Origin: Liolophura sinensis
Taxonomy: Eukaryota > Mollusca > Polyplacophora > Chitonida > Chitonidae
Assembly (NCBI RefSeq): GCF_032854445.1
Contig: NC_088295.1
Coordinates: 64,275,249-64,339,248, forward strand
Reading direction: 5' to 3'
DNA length: 64,000 nt
Positions within the stretch are counted from its first letter, which is position 1. Each line of letters starts with the position of its first letter. Shown here one piece after another: positions 27,533 to 40,178 of the stretch. A program made the position numbers and the translations under genes. The notes under the pieces are model-generated. The model searched no databases and had not been told where the DNA came from. It worked only from the letters and a program-made list of their open reading frames with translations.

Positions 27533-27773
27533 ATCCCCCCACCCCCCCACAAAATCAAACAAACAACAAATATTAATTGTTATCTATTGTGACTGTATAT
27601 GTGTATTCAACAACTTTTTTTTACAACAGACATATAGCTGTTGTATACAGGGTCATAATGACGAGGTTTAAACATGGATGATGAGCTCACTAAATTATCA
27701 ACATCATAAAAACAGTGGAATTCTATGACCGATGATACGACAGAGAGATAATGAATTAAAATGATGTATTACA

Positions 27774-27779
27774 TTTATT
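27774..27779 (-). terminator. SF3A3: polyadenylation signal of SF3A3
   Basis: TTTATT on the + strand is a canonical AATAAA on the - strand, 28 bases past the SF3A3 stop codon. That would give a very short 3' UTR, ending about 10-30 bases further on. Confidence 0.6.
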
Positions 27780-27806
27780 TAGCAATCAGGAACAATAACT
27801 CTGTAA

Positions 27807-30800
27807 TTACAGCAGCCCCTGTCTCTTTAAGTCCTCAAAGGTCTTCCTGTTGACAACATTGCCACTGGAGTCTTCGTACTCTTCCTCAGCGTCTGGCCTC
27901 CAGCGTTCAGACTCTTTCCCCCTTTTGATTTTGTCCCACACTGAAAAAATAACACAGGCTATGCCTCAATTTGTTGACAAGGATTTTAATCTACTTATCA
28001 AGTTAGTATTAAACGTAATGAAGAATATTTCATTTCTAGTACAGCAATTACCTTTTGGGTGGAGGGAATCCAAATAATTGGAGTGAACCACTCGCCTTTG
28101 GCAAGTAACTGATGAATAGTCCCATGTATGACACACGAATTTCTGATGTATCATAAGTCTAAATCAGCTAAATGCAAGGTGACCGCCATAAACTTAAGTA
28201 AAACAACCTAAATGGCATTGTGTGTGCTGTCAATCGGTTTGCTGATTCCTACAACCCACATTGAGGCAAAAAGGTGAAAAACAAAATTCAGCTTTCTGAC
28301 TGTGTAAATTACTACTCATTTGGTTTTCCTGATTTAAGAAAAGGGTGCATTCTGTTGTGTCCATTCATTTCTGTTAAATATTTTCACTCAACTGTAACAA
28401 ACAGCACCCCTGATTTAACTTTCAAGTACTGCACATACTAAGTGTCACATAATTATATCAGTTGACCAGGGCAACACTCACGTGCCATGGCGTCTTCAAT
28501 AGAGGTGACATTCGCAAAATGCGCTGTATTGGGAATTCCCAGACACCTCATGCCGTGGGCATGTCGCCACTCCTGAAAACAGGACACAGGTGCGTAAATT
28601 CATTGGTAAACATACTACATATATAACTGTTACATATCATACCACAATTTTCATGACTACACTGACTGAAGTCTGAAATCTTCCACATACCAGGACATTA
28701 CCCAATATTTAAACAACAATTACACGTACAACACAACACATTTCCTATCAAAGTAGCGGACTACATTTAATATGCAACTTTTTAAAAAAACTGTGACTGA
28801 GTGAGTGAGTGCATAGGGTTTAATGTCGTACTTAACAATTTTTCAGTCATATGACGATGAAAAAGTCCTTAGAATGCATGTAATGTGCCTCCTTGTTTCA
28901 GGACAGATTTCCACCGCTCTTTTATCTAGTGCTTATCCTCATGAACTATCCCGCATGTGATGTACAGATTGGTGGAAGACCAGAGATCTTCGACACACGG
29001 TAGACTGTGCAAACACCCATGTGAGAATCATCAACCTCTTGTTGAAAGCAAACAGTGAGAATGGGGCATCCAGCAATAATACATGTAAGTGAGATCTGCT
29101 TGACTCTAATAACTGTCAAGAAGATCTGACTTACGTGGGATTGTCCTTTTACATCAGTTCTTAACTGGTATGCACGCATAAAAACCAGGCCACTTCAGTT
29201 CTATAAAACTGCGCTAATTAAAATGATGGCACTTTGTTGCAATGATACTACACGCAGGAGTGAAAATACAATTGCACTTACAGCAAAGTGTCTCTGGAAG
29301 GCCTTGGGACCTCTGTATGTGAAGTTACCACAGATCTCACACTGGTAGCTGATGTTCAACCCATGCAGTTTGTAGAGCCAATATGGGATAGGCTGCAAGT
29401 GAAAATAGATAACTTTATAAAACTATACTAGTAAGTAAAAAAGATACATGTATTTTAATGCATTTTTATGCAATAGAGGAACTACATAGAGTGTATACCA
29501 TATTTGACCTAAAATTTTGACTATTACTCATTCTACCGGATTCTGAAAGTTCTGTTTACCTTAGAATGTAGAATGATATCCCAATGGAAAACTGAGTTTT
29601 AAGACAAAATGAAAATTCCTGTCTTTTTTTTTTAAGACTAATTTTAGAGCAAATACAGAATACATGTGACGTACAAAGATAACCAATACAACAGGTATAC
29701 AGACTACCTGACTGTAGCTCAGTATGTGTATTACACACAAACTACTGGTTCAAATACATGGCTAATGAAAGCATCAACAAAGAATTTTTCACTTCTTTGA
29801 TCTGAAATGAATTTGTACGAATACACATCTTTTCGTAACATGAACTCAAGGAAAATATAGTTTACAAATCCCCTATAATAGTTACATCCAATCTGAGCTA
29901 AAACATAGCTATACAGACTATGGGTGATGTAGCCTTTTGGCATGAACCAATGAGTAATGTTCTCTCACTACTAATTCAGCTTAAAAAAAATCCCTCTTGG
30001 CATCAAAACCCCAAAATTTAGTCTGTCACATCAAATTTTTGCTCATCATTCATACATGTATTAAATCAAAACACCTGATGCCTCAGTGGATACCTTTCCG
30101 TCCCAGCCAAGGGGCAGGTTTTTGGGGTTGTACGGGATATCATCGTCATCCTCATCTGAGGATTCCTCACTGAAATTCTCCTCATCTGACTCTTCCCTCT
30201 CTTCACCGGTACGTGCCTGTTTACGCTGGACATTTTCGCGTGTGGCGAAGCGCTGCTCGCTGAGGAGCTCCACGAATCTGTACACCTGTGCCTCTAGGAA
30301 GGCCATCTCTTTCTGCTTCTCTGCTTCACGGCTACAACAGTGATCAGGGATTTACTTCATTTTATTGCAGAGGATATAAGGACAAGCTTGGCAGTTAAAA
30401 TCTCAGTTATCCCACGACATTCTCAAAATTCACACATTCATATTCATGGCATGCAATACGAGACCTGACACTCCAAAAATATGCTACATACGTTACTATA
30501 CCACTGTTCACCCTTTCTCTTGGTTCTAACTCACATGCAGTGAACTTTTGACTACCAGTTCAAGGGAACTCTCCCTTGTCAAGCTTTTCCACATGTAAAG
30601 GCAGCCTAAACAATCTAACGACACCACTATTTTTGTCTACTGTTGTGGATTTCATGGTACAGCATGCTAATTAAAGATTTGTGAATTTATTGCCTACAAT
30701 TCAATGAAAAGGTGTACAGAGGTGAAAGTTACCACCAACTGAACCCATGGATAATGTTGTCAAAACAAGGCAGCTTATTCACTAAGGTTTCAATGGAATA

Positions 30801-33800
30801 TAAGCTAACCTAGTTGCAAGAACATTGTTCCTCACTGTTAATTTCAAATTTTGGTGCATTTGTGTGCCAGCTGTATTCAGCATAGACAAACTAATATGTA
30901 CATTGCACTGCAGTCTACTATTACCTGTAGCCCTTATATTGTTACGGCCACACCAATTTTAATTTATTTTAATTAATTAATATTTTATCAGTGGAATAAA
31001 TCTTTTCTTCATGTTGGAGGAGGGTATTAAAATAAAACTTAAAAATTATCTAGTTTGTAGGAAATGTGGACAAATTTTCTTGTTGAAGACATATTTACAT
31101 GATTGGAAAGCCTTGAAAAACTGGAAAATCAAAAGGTCAATTTTCAATTTAATTTTATACCATTTTCGGACTTTTCCGTCAGCTTGTCGAATGTTGCTTA
31201 GACCCTGGTATGTGCTCTGGCAGTGCCTAGACCCTGGTATGTGCCCTGGCAATGCCTAGACCCTGGTATGTGCTCTGGCAATGCCTAGACCCTGGTTTAA
31301 ATAACAGCTCACCTGTTTTTTCCCACCTTGCCTGGTTTAGAGCGGGTGAAGAGCGAGGGGTCCAGATCCTCCATGTTTTTACCCTTCGTGCTGAACAGTC
31401 GCTGGGCTCGCTCCTGAAGGGTACTGTGTACAATAGACATTCAGAGTTTGATTTATTGGCTTAATTGGTAGCTGAAGAACGAGATTTTATCAAACATATC
31501 AAACAACCATGAAGCACAATGTTGTTGCTTGTTCTTTTTAGCTGCTAAACAAGCCCTGCTGTATTTCTACATTTAGTATGTACAAACATTAGTACTACAT
31601 CTATACATGCACTAAATGTGGAGTTTGTTTAGACACTAACAGGAATCTGTGTTACCTCTTCAATATCGCCCACGAAGACTACATTAGAACCTTGACATTT
31701 TTTTTTCTTTGCATGTTACTCACTTCTAATAAAAAAATTCATGAAAACCATAATGATATCTGCATGAAATGGCCTTTCAAATTATGCATACTTTATTTAA
31801 AATTGATCTGTCACTTTAAGTAATTACAGTCTGTCAGATTTTTCTTACCCTCCACATTTAATCCCCAGAGCCATCAGAGCAGACTTGAGACGATCCAGAC
31901 CAAGGGAGGCTAATTCCTACAAAACAAACCAAAGGTCAACTCCATTATGTTTACGTCAAAAAAATCATGTGAATTTCAACATTATAAGTTATACATGAAA
32001 TAAGAGCAACTGTGTATGACTTCCAACATAAATATTGCAAGCTAGACAAAATGTTCACAAAAACAATATTATTCATTAAATTTACCAAAAACAAAGCAAA
32101 GACCATACTGGAGTATAACTCAGAGAAGACAAATGAATTCACTGTAACAGTTTCACTTGTGTATCACAAATATCCCTTTAATATACATCTACTTTCTCAT
32201 GGTTTACTTATTCCATTCTGCACTTTCTCAGGAACATTATTTCATACACATCATCCTCAAATGCTAATAAAACCATTAGCTTACTAGAATACGTGTATTA
32301 CCCACAAATAACCGCATCAAAAGACAATCTTATAAGCAAATGCACATATGTTGGACACATTTAAATACCAAATCAGCAATGACAGACTGAATTACCTCCC
32401 ATGAAGAGAATGCAGACAGATCTAAATGAGCTCCTGATCGTGTGAGGGCGCCACTGGTCTCTTTCTACAAAACATGACAAAATTTTAAATCAAACAGAGC
32501 TTCTTATTGATCACTTGTTTAGTTTTTAGTTTACATAATATGACAAGATGAAACAGATGTACAGATATACATGTGTATAATATGATAAGGCACATTTATG
32601 CAAAGTTTACATCAATTATCAATTTATCCATCTGATTCTTGTTTAATGGCTTTCTCAAGAATTTTCACTTATATGACTGCCATGAAAACAGAAAGCCCAT
32701 GTAAACCACAATCCTTAGCCAGGTAATTAATCATCTAGAGGTGGATTTGTACTAGAGATCTAATTGGTCAAGGGTCTGACAGTCATAGCGAGCAACTGTT
32801 TTAAATGTCTGAGCCAATGAAGGACCTTACATCAACGGAGAACCATTCTCACCAAAAGTGATTGGGGCCTTAGTTGTGTAGTCTGTTGTTTATAACTACA
32901 TTGACACTGACGGTTCAGTGGCAAGCTGGTTACAATGACAATGACGTTTTGGTGGCAAGCTGGTTACAACGACAATGAAGTTTTGGTGACAAGCTGGTTA
33001 CAACGACAATGATGTTTTGGTGGCAAGCTGGTTACAATGACAATGACTTTTTGGTGGCGAGCTGGTTACAAGGGCAATGACGTTTTGGTGGCGAGCTGGT
33101 TACATCACACCCATGCAAACACAATAGTCAATTCAGCATGTGCGTGAGTTGCAATTGCACTGGAAGAATATCTCCTATATTTTGTAGCTACTGAATACCA
33201 TAATGAAAATTCTTTAGAACATGGGCACAGCAGGGCAACAAAAATCATACTGTAATCAGATTGTTAAACAACCTCACTACACAAAAGACAAGATCAATTA
33301 ACTTACTGGCCAGCCTGGAAACATGCCATCAGTCCACTGTTTGTCAAACTCCTTCTGAACAGATTCCATTTCCTAAAAAAAAAAAACAGTAAGTCATATG
33401 TCAAGGTGAAAACACACATTCTATTCAGCAAATTTATTAAATTTTACTGATCTAATATTTGACCTGTATTTTGAGACCTTGACATCGTATAAATTGGTTG
33501 TGTGCATGAATTCCAAACAGCAAACACACACACAAAACATCTTTAAAATGTACGAATGAATGAAGGAAGGAAGGAAGGAGTGAATATGGTTTAAAGCCAC
33601 TTCAGCCATCACTTCTTGCAGAAACATGTTTACAGCAGCAGAGAGCAAAGCTTGGCATACACGAGAGCTTAAGATGCGAAACAACTCAACCCAACTGGTC
33701 ATAAGCAGTTGGTCCCAGTCGCTGATGGTCATACGGTTTGGATTAAACCAGCATACACACAAAGGAGTGAAGTTCAACTCCAGCTGAGGCGTCAATACTT

Positions 33801-36800
33801 AGCATACACAAGCGCTTTGGACCAGACACAACAGTCACATTGTGTTGTTGGGTCTTAATACTCCAGAGTATGCCAACATAAGGCTTTAAAAATAGTAATG
33901 AGTACATATACATCTTTAAAAACAGACAAAAAAACACAAATGTAAAATGAAAAAAAAACCCCAAAAAACCACAACTTCACACACCAGGATTATTTTATAT
34001 GGAATTTTGTAACTGCCAGAACAGCACAACAGATAAACAACTACCTTTATAGGAGAACGAATCATCTAATACAAACCAACCCACCTCAGCAACATCCATC
34101 AATGGTCGTACACGGTTGATGTAGAACTCCAGGTATTCCAGTAAACTCAGAAGGTATCTACAAATCATATCAACATCAAAATACCGATATGAAGAACAAG
34201 AACAACAAGAATGCATGTATAGATGCTTGCGGTTTGAGCAAGAAGATCTGTGAAAGGCAACATACCCTAAATCCTAAACAAAAATTCAACCACCTACATA
34301 CTCTATGTTATGGCAGATTAGAAAAGTGTTATGTGATCTGGACAGGTTATTATATAGTTTTTATCTGACTGTATCACCCCTCTCCCCCCCCCCATTAAAA
34401 ATAAAAATAAAACAATTTAGTGTTGAAAATCTTATGAATTAAGTTTTCAAACTGCATCCAAATTAATACATTACTGATTGAATTTGTTGATGATACTGGG
34501 TAAACACTTCTAAAAAAGCATCTTCAATAAACACTTAAAACAATCAAAGGGATAAATAAAAAGATGGGTAAGAATGGTCAGTTGTTGTCATTATAAACTT
34601 CCCTGTCTTATCATTCCCATAACAAAACAAACAGCGGAGAATTTTCCCATTGTTCCACATACAGATGATGTAGAACCACTCACTCTCTGTAGCCTGAAGT
34701 TTTCCTGTCCTTGGGTACATCAAACAGCTGATCAAAAGTTGACAGGTAAGTGATATAGTCTATTTTCTGTGAAAAACAAAAACAAAATTTTGCACCTAAT
34801 TAAAATGCAATACCCATTTACACCACTGCATGTCTGGATATCAACTTTGTTCTTACATAGGGTCAAATATAGACTGATCAAAAAAGCATATGCGCTTGGG
34901 TTTAGGTAGTCCTTGACAATTTTTCAGTCCTATGATGTCAAGTCAAGGTGTATGTACATATACTGTCTCTTCTTGTGGCAGGGTGAGCCTATGCCGCCAA
35001 AGTGCTGCTGCCACTGAAGCATCATGCCAAAGACTCAGTCACCTTAAACTGATACCCAGCCCACCAGTCCTGTTTCCTTGCTCTAACCGCTCAGTGCTGA
35101 GCCCCAGGTGAGGCAGCAGCAATTACCATTTTTGAAGTCTTTCGTATGACCCGACCCGGGTTTGATCCCAGGTCTCACTACATCGAGGCAGACGCTGTAA
35201 CCATTAATCCACCAAACCAGTGTTTCAAAAAGTAAATCCATGATTCACATGGGACATACGTGCATGCATAATCCTTAATTTAACCATACTTTTGATAATA
35301 CGTATACAGAACACAATATATACAAGGTGATCTTTATACAATCTCTTTGAAATAACAGATGATTTTGTAGATGCAAGCTTTCTCACATGTCATCTAATCT
35401 TTTCTTTTCCCCTAACCTTTTGGCATATATCAGTATTAGAGTAGAGTTCCTAAATAACACAACTTCATAACATTTTACCGCTAACATAAGAAAAGTGATT
35501 TACATGGCACTAATTACTTGGCATAACAACGCATACTGAAAACTGGACTTACATCAATTCCCTTCAGGTTGATGAATTTCTCATAACACTGATGAAGATC
35601 AAGGTATCTACCATAGCCTTCCTCGTCTGTAAAGTCTGTCATATCTGTTAAACACATCACACAAAATTATTAAGTTCCCGTACACACCTTTAAAGTCTGT
35701 TTCATCTGTTCAAAATACACAGAACAGTATTTTCACCCGGGCTCTACCCAGTTTCCTCCCACTAAAATGCTAGCCGCTGGAGGATAAGTAGAATGTTCTT
35801 GAGTGGGGCATTAAACACCAATCAAATCAATAAATGAATAAATTATGAAGTATGCATCTATGAACAAATAATCATAAAATTATCACTGTGAAATCTGTCC
35901 TATCTCTTCAAATACTAGTCTGACACCACCATCATAATTAACCAGGCACTTCACAAAAAAAGAAAAAAAAAGACAGACATAAAGCCATAGATGACATATC
36001 AAGAGCTGGATTTCCACCTGTGACCTTGGAACAAGATCCTTGCTTCAGCCAAATGAGTCAGTGAGGGTTTCTTTAAGTAATCAAGTTTAAGACATGTACT
36101 CATAAAGGATATTGCACAATGAAAGATACCATAATATTTTTTTTTAAGTGAGAAGGGAAAGTGATAACCTACAAGCCTTGAGTGGTATTCATCCGTCACT
36201 GCGCAATATTATATTTAATATCTATATTTTGACAATATAATGAATCTGTGAATTTCAACAAAGTTAAGCCATGTTTTCAGCTATGTCGTACATTATGTCT
36301 TAAATGATTTTGTCTTGTTGCCTGACATCGTGTCTTAATGCATGGTGAGGAATGTTAAAATTGACTACAGTTGCATTATGACTGGAGTTGCATAGTTAAT
36401 GTTTCTCGTTTGTGACTTACTCTGCAGGTCATCTGGTGGATTCTCTCGCAACTTTGCCAGCTCATCAAACTCCACTGACATGGGTACACTGATCTGAAAA
36501 TGGAACACAGCAAAAAAATTTTAATACTTATTTCAGTTTTCAAAAAACATTTTACTTATACAATGGCAACCAGCATTATGGTTGGAGGAAACCGGAAAGA
36601 CCCCTGAATATTTGCAGGTTGCACGGCCAGTTGGAGAGCATAAAGGCTGCCCACAGCTCCGAAATGTGTTTATGTGATTATGCTACTTTCTTCACCTCAT
36701 TTGGATGCCTCCTGTGGAAGTCCTTGATTGATTTTAGCCGTGTGTAAAACTCCGAAAATTCATTTGGTCCTGAGAGAGCAGCGACTTCTTCTTTCCTTTG

Positions 36801-39800
36801 CCTGAAACAAAAAATTGCGAACATTTGTTCAAACTGAGCGGGAGAACTAAAAAAAAAAAGGAAGAAGCAAATTGAGAGAATGTGTACCCCACATTAAATA
36901 TGCAAACTTATTACTTGGATCATGCTGGTTTTCGACCTTGATCTGAGTTATTGCAGTTATTGCAAAAAACCTATGGGGCCTATTATGAATTCAGGTTCTC
37001 AGGAGTTCCGCGTGGGGGCGCTTGCGCACATGCTGGAAATTGGGGTTAGAATCATGGCGATAACAGCTGCGTACATAAGTGTTGGGCGAATGGAGCGTGT
37101 TCTCAATTAAAAAAAAAAATCAATGCCATCTTTGCTTAGGACTTATTTGTTTTCTTAGCTTTTGTGGCAATATCCATGTGTCAGTAGTTTATTTATATCA
37201 CACTAAGCATTAACCAGCACGGGTGGTAACACACAGGCATAGGGACAAAAAATGTGTATGCCATAGGTTTTTATGAACAAATCCTCAGTCTCGCACAAAG
37301 TCAAAGTCAAAATATACTCCTTTTGATTTAAACAATGTACATCTTCTCGCATTAAGCACTCATATGTACTGAGTACAAATCCAGAACACCATATAAAATG
37401 ATGACTTTCTTCATATTTCACTTACAACAAAATTTGTCATGGATGCATTAATTGAGAACATACTCCTTTTGCCCAACGCTTATGTACGCAAATGCCATTC
37501 ACCACCAGGATTCTAACCGCAATTTCCAGTATCTGCGCGGAATGCCCCTGTGCATATCTCCCGAGAACCTGAATCCGCAATAATGCCTAACTGACTGACT
37601 AAAGGCAAACAGACAGATTTACATAAATATCAATCCATTTTTGCAAAAGCAAGGACTAAAAAATATTTTGATTGGTGTTTTACGCTGTAGGAATAAAAAA
37701 TATCAAGAGGAATAATTGGCAAATTTCATTAAAATGTAGGCATACATAATTTTATTTTGATTTGTTAGTACATGTAAACTTAAACCTTACCCATCTTTGT
37801 CTTCATAAAGATCCCTCAATTGTGTGCAACATTCAACATGCCTCTGAAAGATGAAGTGAAATAAAATAAATAGGATTAATGAAAAATGTGTCCCATGAGA
37901 TGCTTTTATTTGATCATTCCTTTCACTGGTGTTTGGTGTGTTCAGTCCTCTACATTGTTTCCCTGACATGACAGCAATCAGATGTCTGCATGGAGGTAAC
38001 CATTTGTGTAATGGCCAATTGCATCTTATGTACTATAATTTTATTTATTTATTTATTTATTTTTCGAGTATCAACCTGAATGGCATAGCCAACAGCTTGT
38101 ATGTGTATATGCTAAGTTCTGTTAGGGGGAAATAATCATGCACAATAATATATCAGTGAACACTGTTCTTGAGTGTGCCCAGCCAGAACCATACGGCTGT
38201 TTCATCTGCAAATACATGCAATGTATGTACCAGGGTTTGCGAAACGGTATGTGGATTTGTATTTCTGAAATGATTTCTTGTCATTGCCTTACTGATTTAT
38301 GGGTTATTTTGTGTATTTATTAGTCAATGTCGACATGTAAAATGGCGTATCCCTATGGTTGACCATTTAAAGCAAATATGTTAACATCTGAAGGAGTTGT
38401 ATTGTTTACGTCATACAGCCAGCATAGCTGTATTCATTATTCCCAGCATACTTGTAGTCAAAATAATTCATATTTACAGTTTATGATGCTTCTAACTAAG
38501 TCATGTATACCACAGAAGATAGTTTTTCATGTAAATGTTTGTTTATTTGTTTGATAGACTTGTACATTGCCATGCATATGTACAGATGCTTGTGCGCTGG
38601 TTGACTTGTACATTGTTTGACTTTGTTTACTTGTAACTTGTATGTATGTATGCTTTGGGTTTTATGTCGCACTTATTAAGTTTTCAATATGATGTAAGTT
38701 GTATGTGATAGCAGATTAAAATTAAGACAACATAAAGTTAGAAATAATACACTAAAATTATATTTTTATTTATCTTTGTAGTTAATCTGTTCTGGATGCC
38801 AATACAAAGTGTACTGATGTGTTACAGACAGAATATCAGGGAAACTACTACATGTAGTATATCCACTAATCGATAAATGCCCTGACATTAAGTTGCAGAT
38901 GGAGATGCACAGAGAGATGGATCCATACAACTTTATCACTCACATGCTATTATGTCCATCAGTTTCTAGAGTACTTGTTAAAAATAAGTCCTATTTCAAA
39001 ACTACACGCAATCATCTAGAGCTGAAAATCATAGAGGACCAGCATGGCCCTAATTAAACTGACATTAAAATACTTTGCATTTACTTGTACACTGTATAAT
39101 TCTGGAAAACAATGCATAACTGCAAAAACAAAGTAGAACAACTTACATCCAACAGTGTTTTTTTTCTGTGGTCGGAATTAATCTGGTCTCTGTTCTGTAA
39201 TTAAAAAAAAAATTATGAAAAAATAGAAAAAAAAACGGGAAAAACAGAAATGTCACCTTACCAGCATGGTCAATAGTATCAGAAGTCCATTACCTAGAAG
39301 TATGCAAGTATATAAGAAGTCTGTTACGTCATCTGTAGAAACTCGTGAGAGATCAAAAGAAAAGTGTAAAGTGCCATGGAGACTAGTTATAGGGAAGCTG
39401 CATACTTCTAGGTAATGGACTTCTGATAGTATACAGTAAGTTATTCCATTATACGGTGGCACTTCTTACAATAATGTAATGTCGAGCCAAAGTTTTTACA
39501 TTTATCTTCAGGTTTCTTTCTAACAAGGTAGGCCATCAACCACACAATTATGTGTAGGGCGAGTTGGTAGAGCTAGTCTGTTAAGGCTAGCATTAGAATT
39601 GTGCTAGAAATTATCCTTCTTTCTTTATGCACCAATGACAAGTCGACGGGAGCATTAATTTTGGAGACACAGGCGATGTTTTGGGGTTGGTCACTGCCAG
39701 AATTCTGCAGCTGGCAAAACTATATGAATTGTTGTGTATGAGATGATAATGAGTGAGCCACCTCCTATGATAAGTATGTGTAAAAAGACTCTACAATTTA

Positions 39801-40178
39801 CACTCAGATTTTTGGAATACTTGTGGCCATTTCAGTGTTTTCAACCTTTGTACAAAGACAAATGTGGAAAAAGATACGATGCATTTACATGTATATTTAA
39901 TGATCCAGGGCCATGTTTGTGAAGTACATCTATCATTGTCAGTCATAAAACTTGAGGAAGGTTGTACTCCTCCGAGCTGTGCATGTCAAGATGTAGTGTA
40001 CTGTAGTATGTCGCATACGAACTGAATGAAATTCATTTGTTAATCCACACATTACAACAACAACACCATTAATTCACCGTACCGTTTTCTTTGGGTGAAG
40101 TGTCTCCTTCACCATAGCATCCATCAGCCGTTCTCGTTCCTCATGATACCGCCGTTGCTGCTCCAGCAAAGTTTCCAT
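27807..40178 (-). CDS. SF3A3: splicing factor 3A subunit 3 (SF3a60)
   Basis: Sixteen exons on the - strand, 5' to 3' in + coordinates: 40083-40178, 39147-39194, 37791-37843, 36696-36801, 36421-36493, 35553-35644, 34684-34766, 34085-34157, 33307-33372, 32396-32464, 31849-31916, 31313-31423, 30094-30331, 29282-29392, 28482-28572, 27807-27940. All joins are in frame with GT/AG borders. The 503-residue product (human 501) starts [20 protein letters not shown] and ends [13 protein letters not shown]3A3 is a subunit of the SF3a complex of U2 snRNP and acts in branch-site recognition in the nucleus. Visible parts: N-terminal helical region, SAP-like segment (about 253-290, [20 protein letters not shown]), an acidic stretch and a matrin-type zinc finger (Cys410, Cys413, His427, His433). 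No exon is missing. Confidence 0.98.
28482..29392 (-). other. SF3A3: SF3A3 exons 14-15: matrin-type C2H2 zinc finger
   Basis: Exon 14 (29282-29392) encodes [20 protein letters not shown] then [17 protein letters not shown], and exon 15 (28482-28572) continues [20 protein letters not shown]. The zinc ligands Cys410, Cys413, His427 and His433 are split across the two exons, with the break between His427 and His433. Near-identity to vertebrate SF3a60 makes the call secure. Confidence 0.97.
28793..28940. repeat. dispersed repeat family 2, partial copy in SF3A3 intron 14
   Basis: Reads GGGTTTAATGTCGTACTTAA, CAATTTTTCAGTCATATGAC and TGTGCCTCCTTGTTTCAGGA. Its start resembles that of the repeat at 34,893-35,222 (GGTTTAGGTAGTCCTTGACA, ATTTTTCAGTCCTATGATG). 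Confidence 0.6.
30094..30331 (-). other. SF3A3: SF3A3 exon 13: acidic region and zinc-finger approach
   Basis: Residues 313-392. [19 protein letters not shown] and [15 protein letters not shown] are followed by an acidic Glu/Asp/Ser run, then [13 protein letters not shown], as in all SF3a60 proteins. Longest exon of the gene; phase 2 in, phase 0 out. Confidence 0.97.
31197..31296. repeat. 29-bp minisatellite beside SF3A3 exon 12
   Basis: About 3.4 copies of a 29-bp unit beginning GACCCTGGTATGTGCTCTGG and ending AATGCCTA. The block ends 17 bases from the exon 12 donor (left edge 31,313), just inside the intron. Confidence 0.9.
32911..33104. repeat. 34-bp minisatellite in SF3A3 intron 9
   Basis: Nearly six copies of a 34-bp unit (GTTTTGGTGGCAAGCTGGTT, ACAATGACAATGAC), with starts at 32,946, 32,980, 33,014, 33,048 and 33,082 and a diverged first copy. 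Period is constant, with scattered substitutions. Confidence 0.93.
34893..35222 (-). repeat. tRNA-derived SINE, family 2
   Basis: On the - strand the right end carries a tRNA-like head: TGGATTAATGGTTACAGCGT (A-box region) and GACCTGGGATCAAACCCGGG (B-box-like). The left end carries the family 2 3' block. About 330 bp, in SF3A3 intron 6. Confidence 0.65.
35728..35848 (+). repeat. SINE family 1, 3' part
   Basis: CCGGGCTCTACCCAGTTTCC, TCCCACTAAAATGCTAGCCG, GGGGCATTAAACACCAATCA and a tail with AATAAATGAATAAA. The 5' half is absent, as expected of a 5'-truncated retrotransposed copy. Confidence 0.75.
36551..36625 (-). repeat. SINE family 1 fragment
   Basis: ACTTATACAATGGCAACCAG, CATTATGGTTGGAGGAAACC and TTTGCAGGTTGC. 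Lies 58 bases past the edge of SF3A3 exon 5 (ends 36,493). Confidence 0.6.
36976..37588. repeat. long inverted repeat in SF3A3 intron 3
   Basis: The left arm (36,976-37,110; GAATTCAGGTTCTC to GTTCTCAATTAA) is matched in reverse complement by the right arm (37,448-37,588; TTAATTGAGAACAT to GAGAACCTGAATCC). Each arm is about 135 bp with scattered mismatches and indels, and the spacer is about 337 bp. This is the form of a MITE or foldback element. No target duplication was found with confidence. Confidence 0.8.
39247..39465. mobile_element. foldback (MITE-like) element in SF3A3 intron 1
   Basis: Inner arms: AGTATCAGAAGTCCATTACC TAGAAGTATGCA (39,274-39,305) and its near-perfect reverse complement at 39,399-39,430. 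The outer ends GAAATGTCACC and GGTGGCACTTC are also inverted, with two differences. About 219 bp in all. It could form a long hairpin in the SF3A3 pre-mRNA. A target duplication is not obvious. Confidence 0.7.

Larger units (their letters stand above)
19491..27773. other. region between the convergent MPP8 and SF3A3 genes
   Basis: Beyond the MPP8 stop this 8.3 kb holds no recognisable coding exon. It contains the MPP8 3' UTR of unknown length; several AATAAA signals occur, none clearly the real one. It also holds a 20-bp minisatellite (20,821-20,974), SINE copies (25,708-25,860; 26,703-26,872; 27,309-27,532), a 12-base G run near 23,901 and AT-rich sequence. The open frames here are short and lack family motifs. 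Confidence 0.6.
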
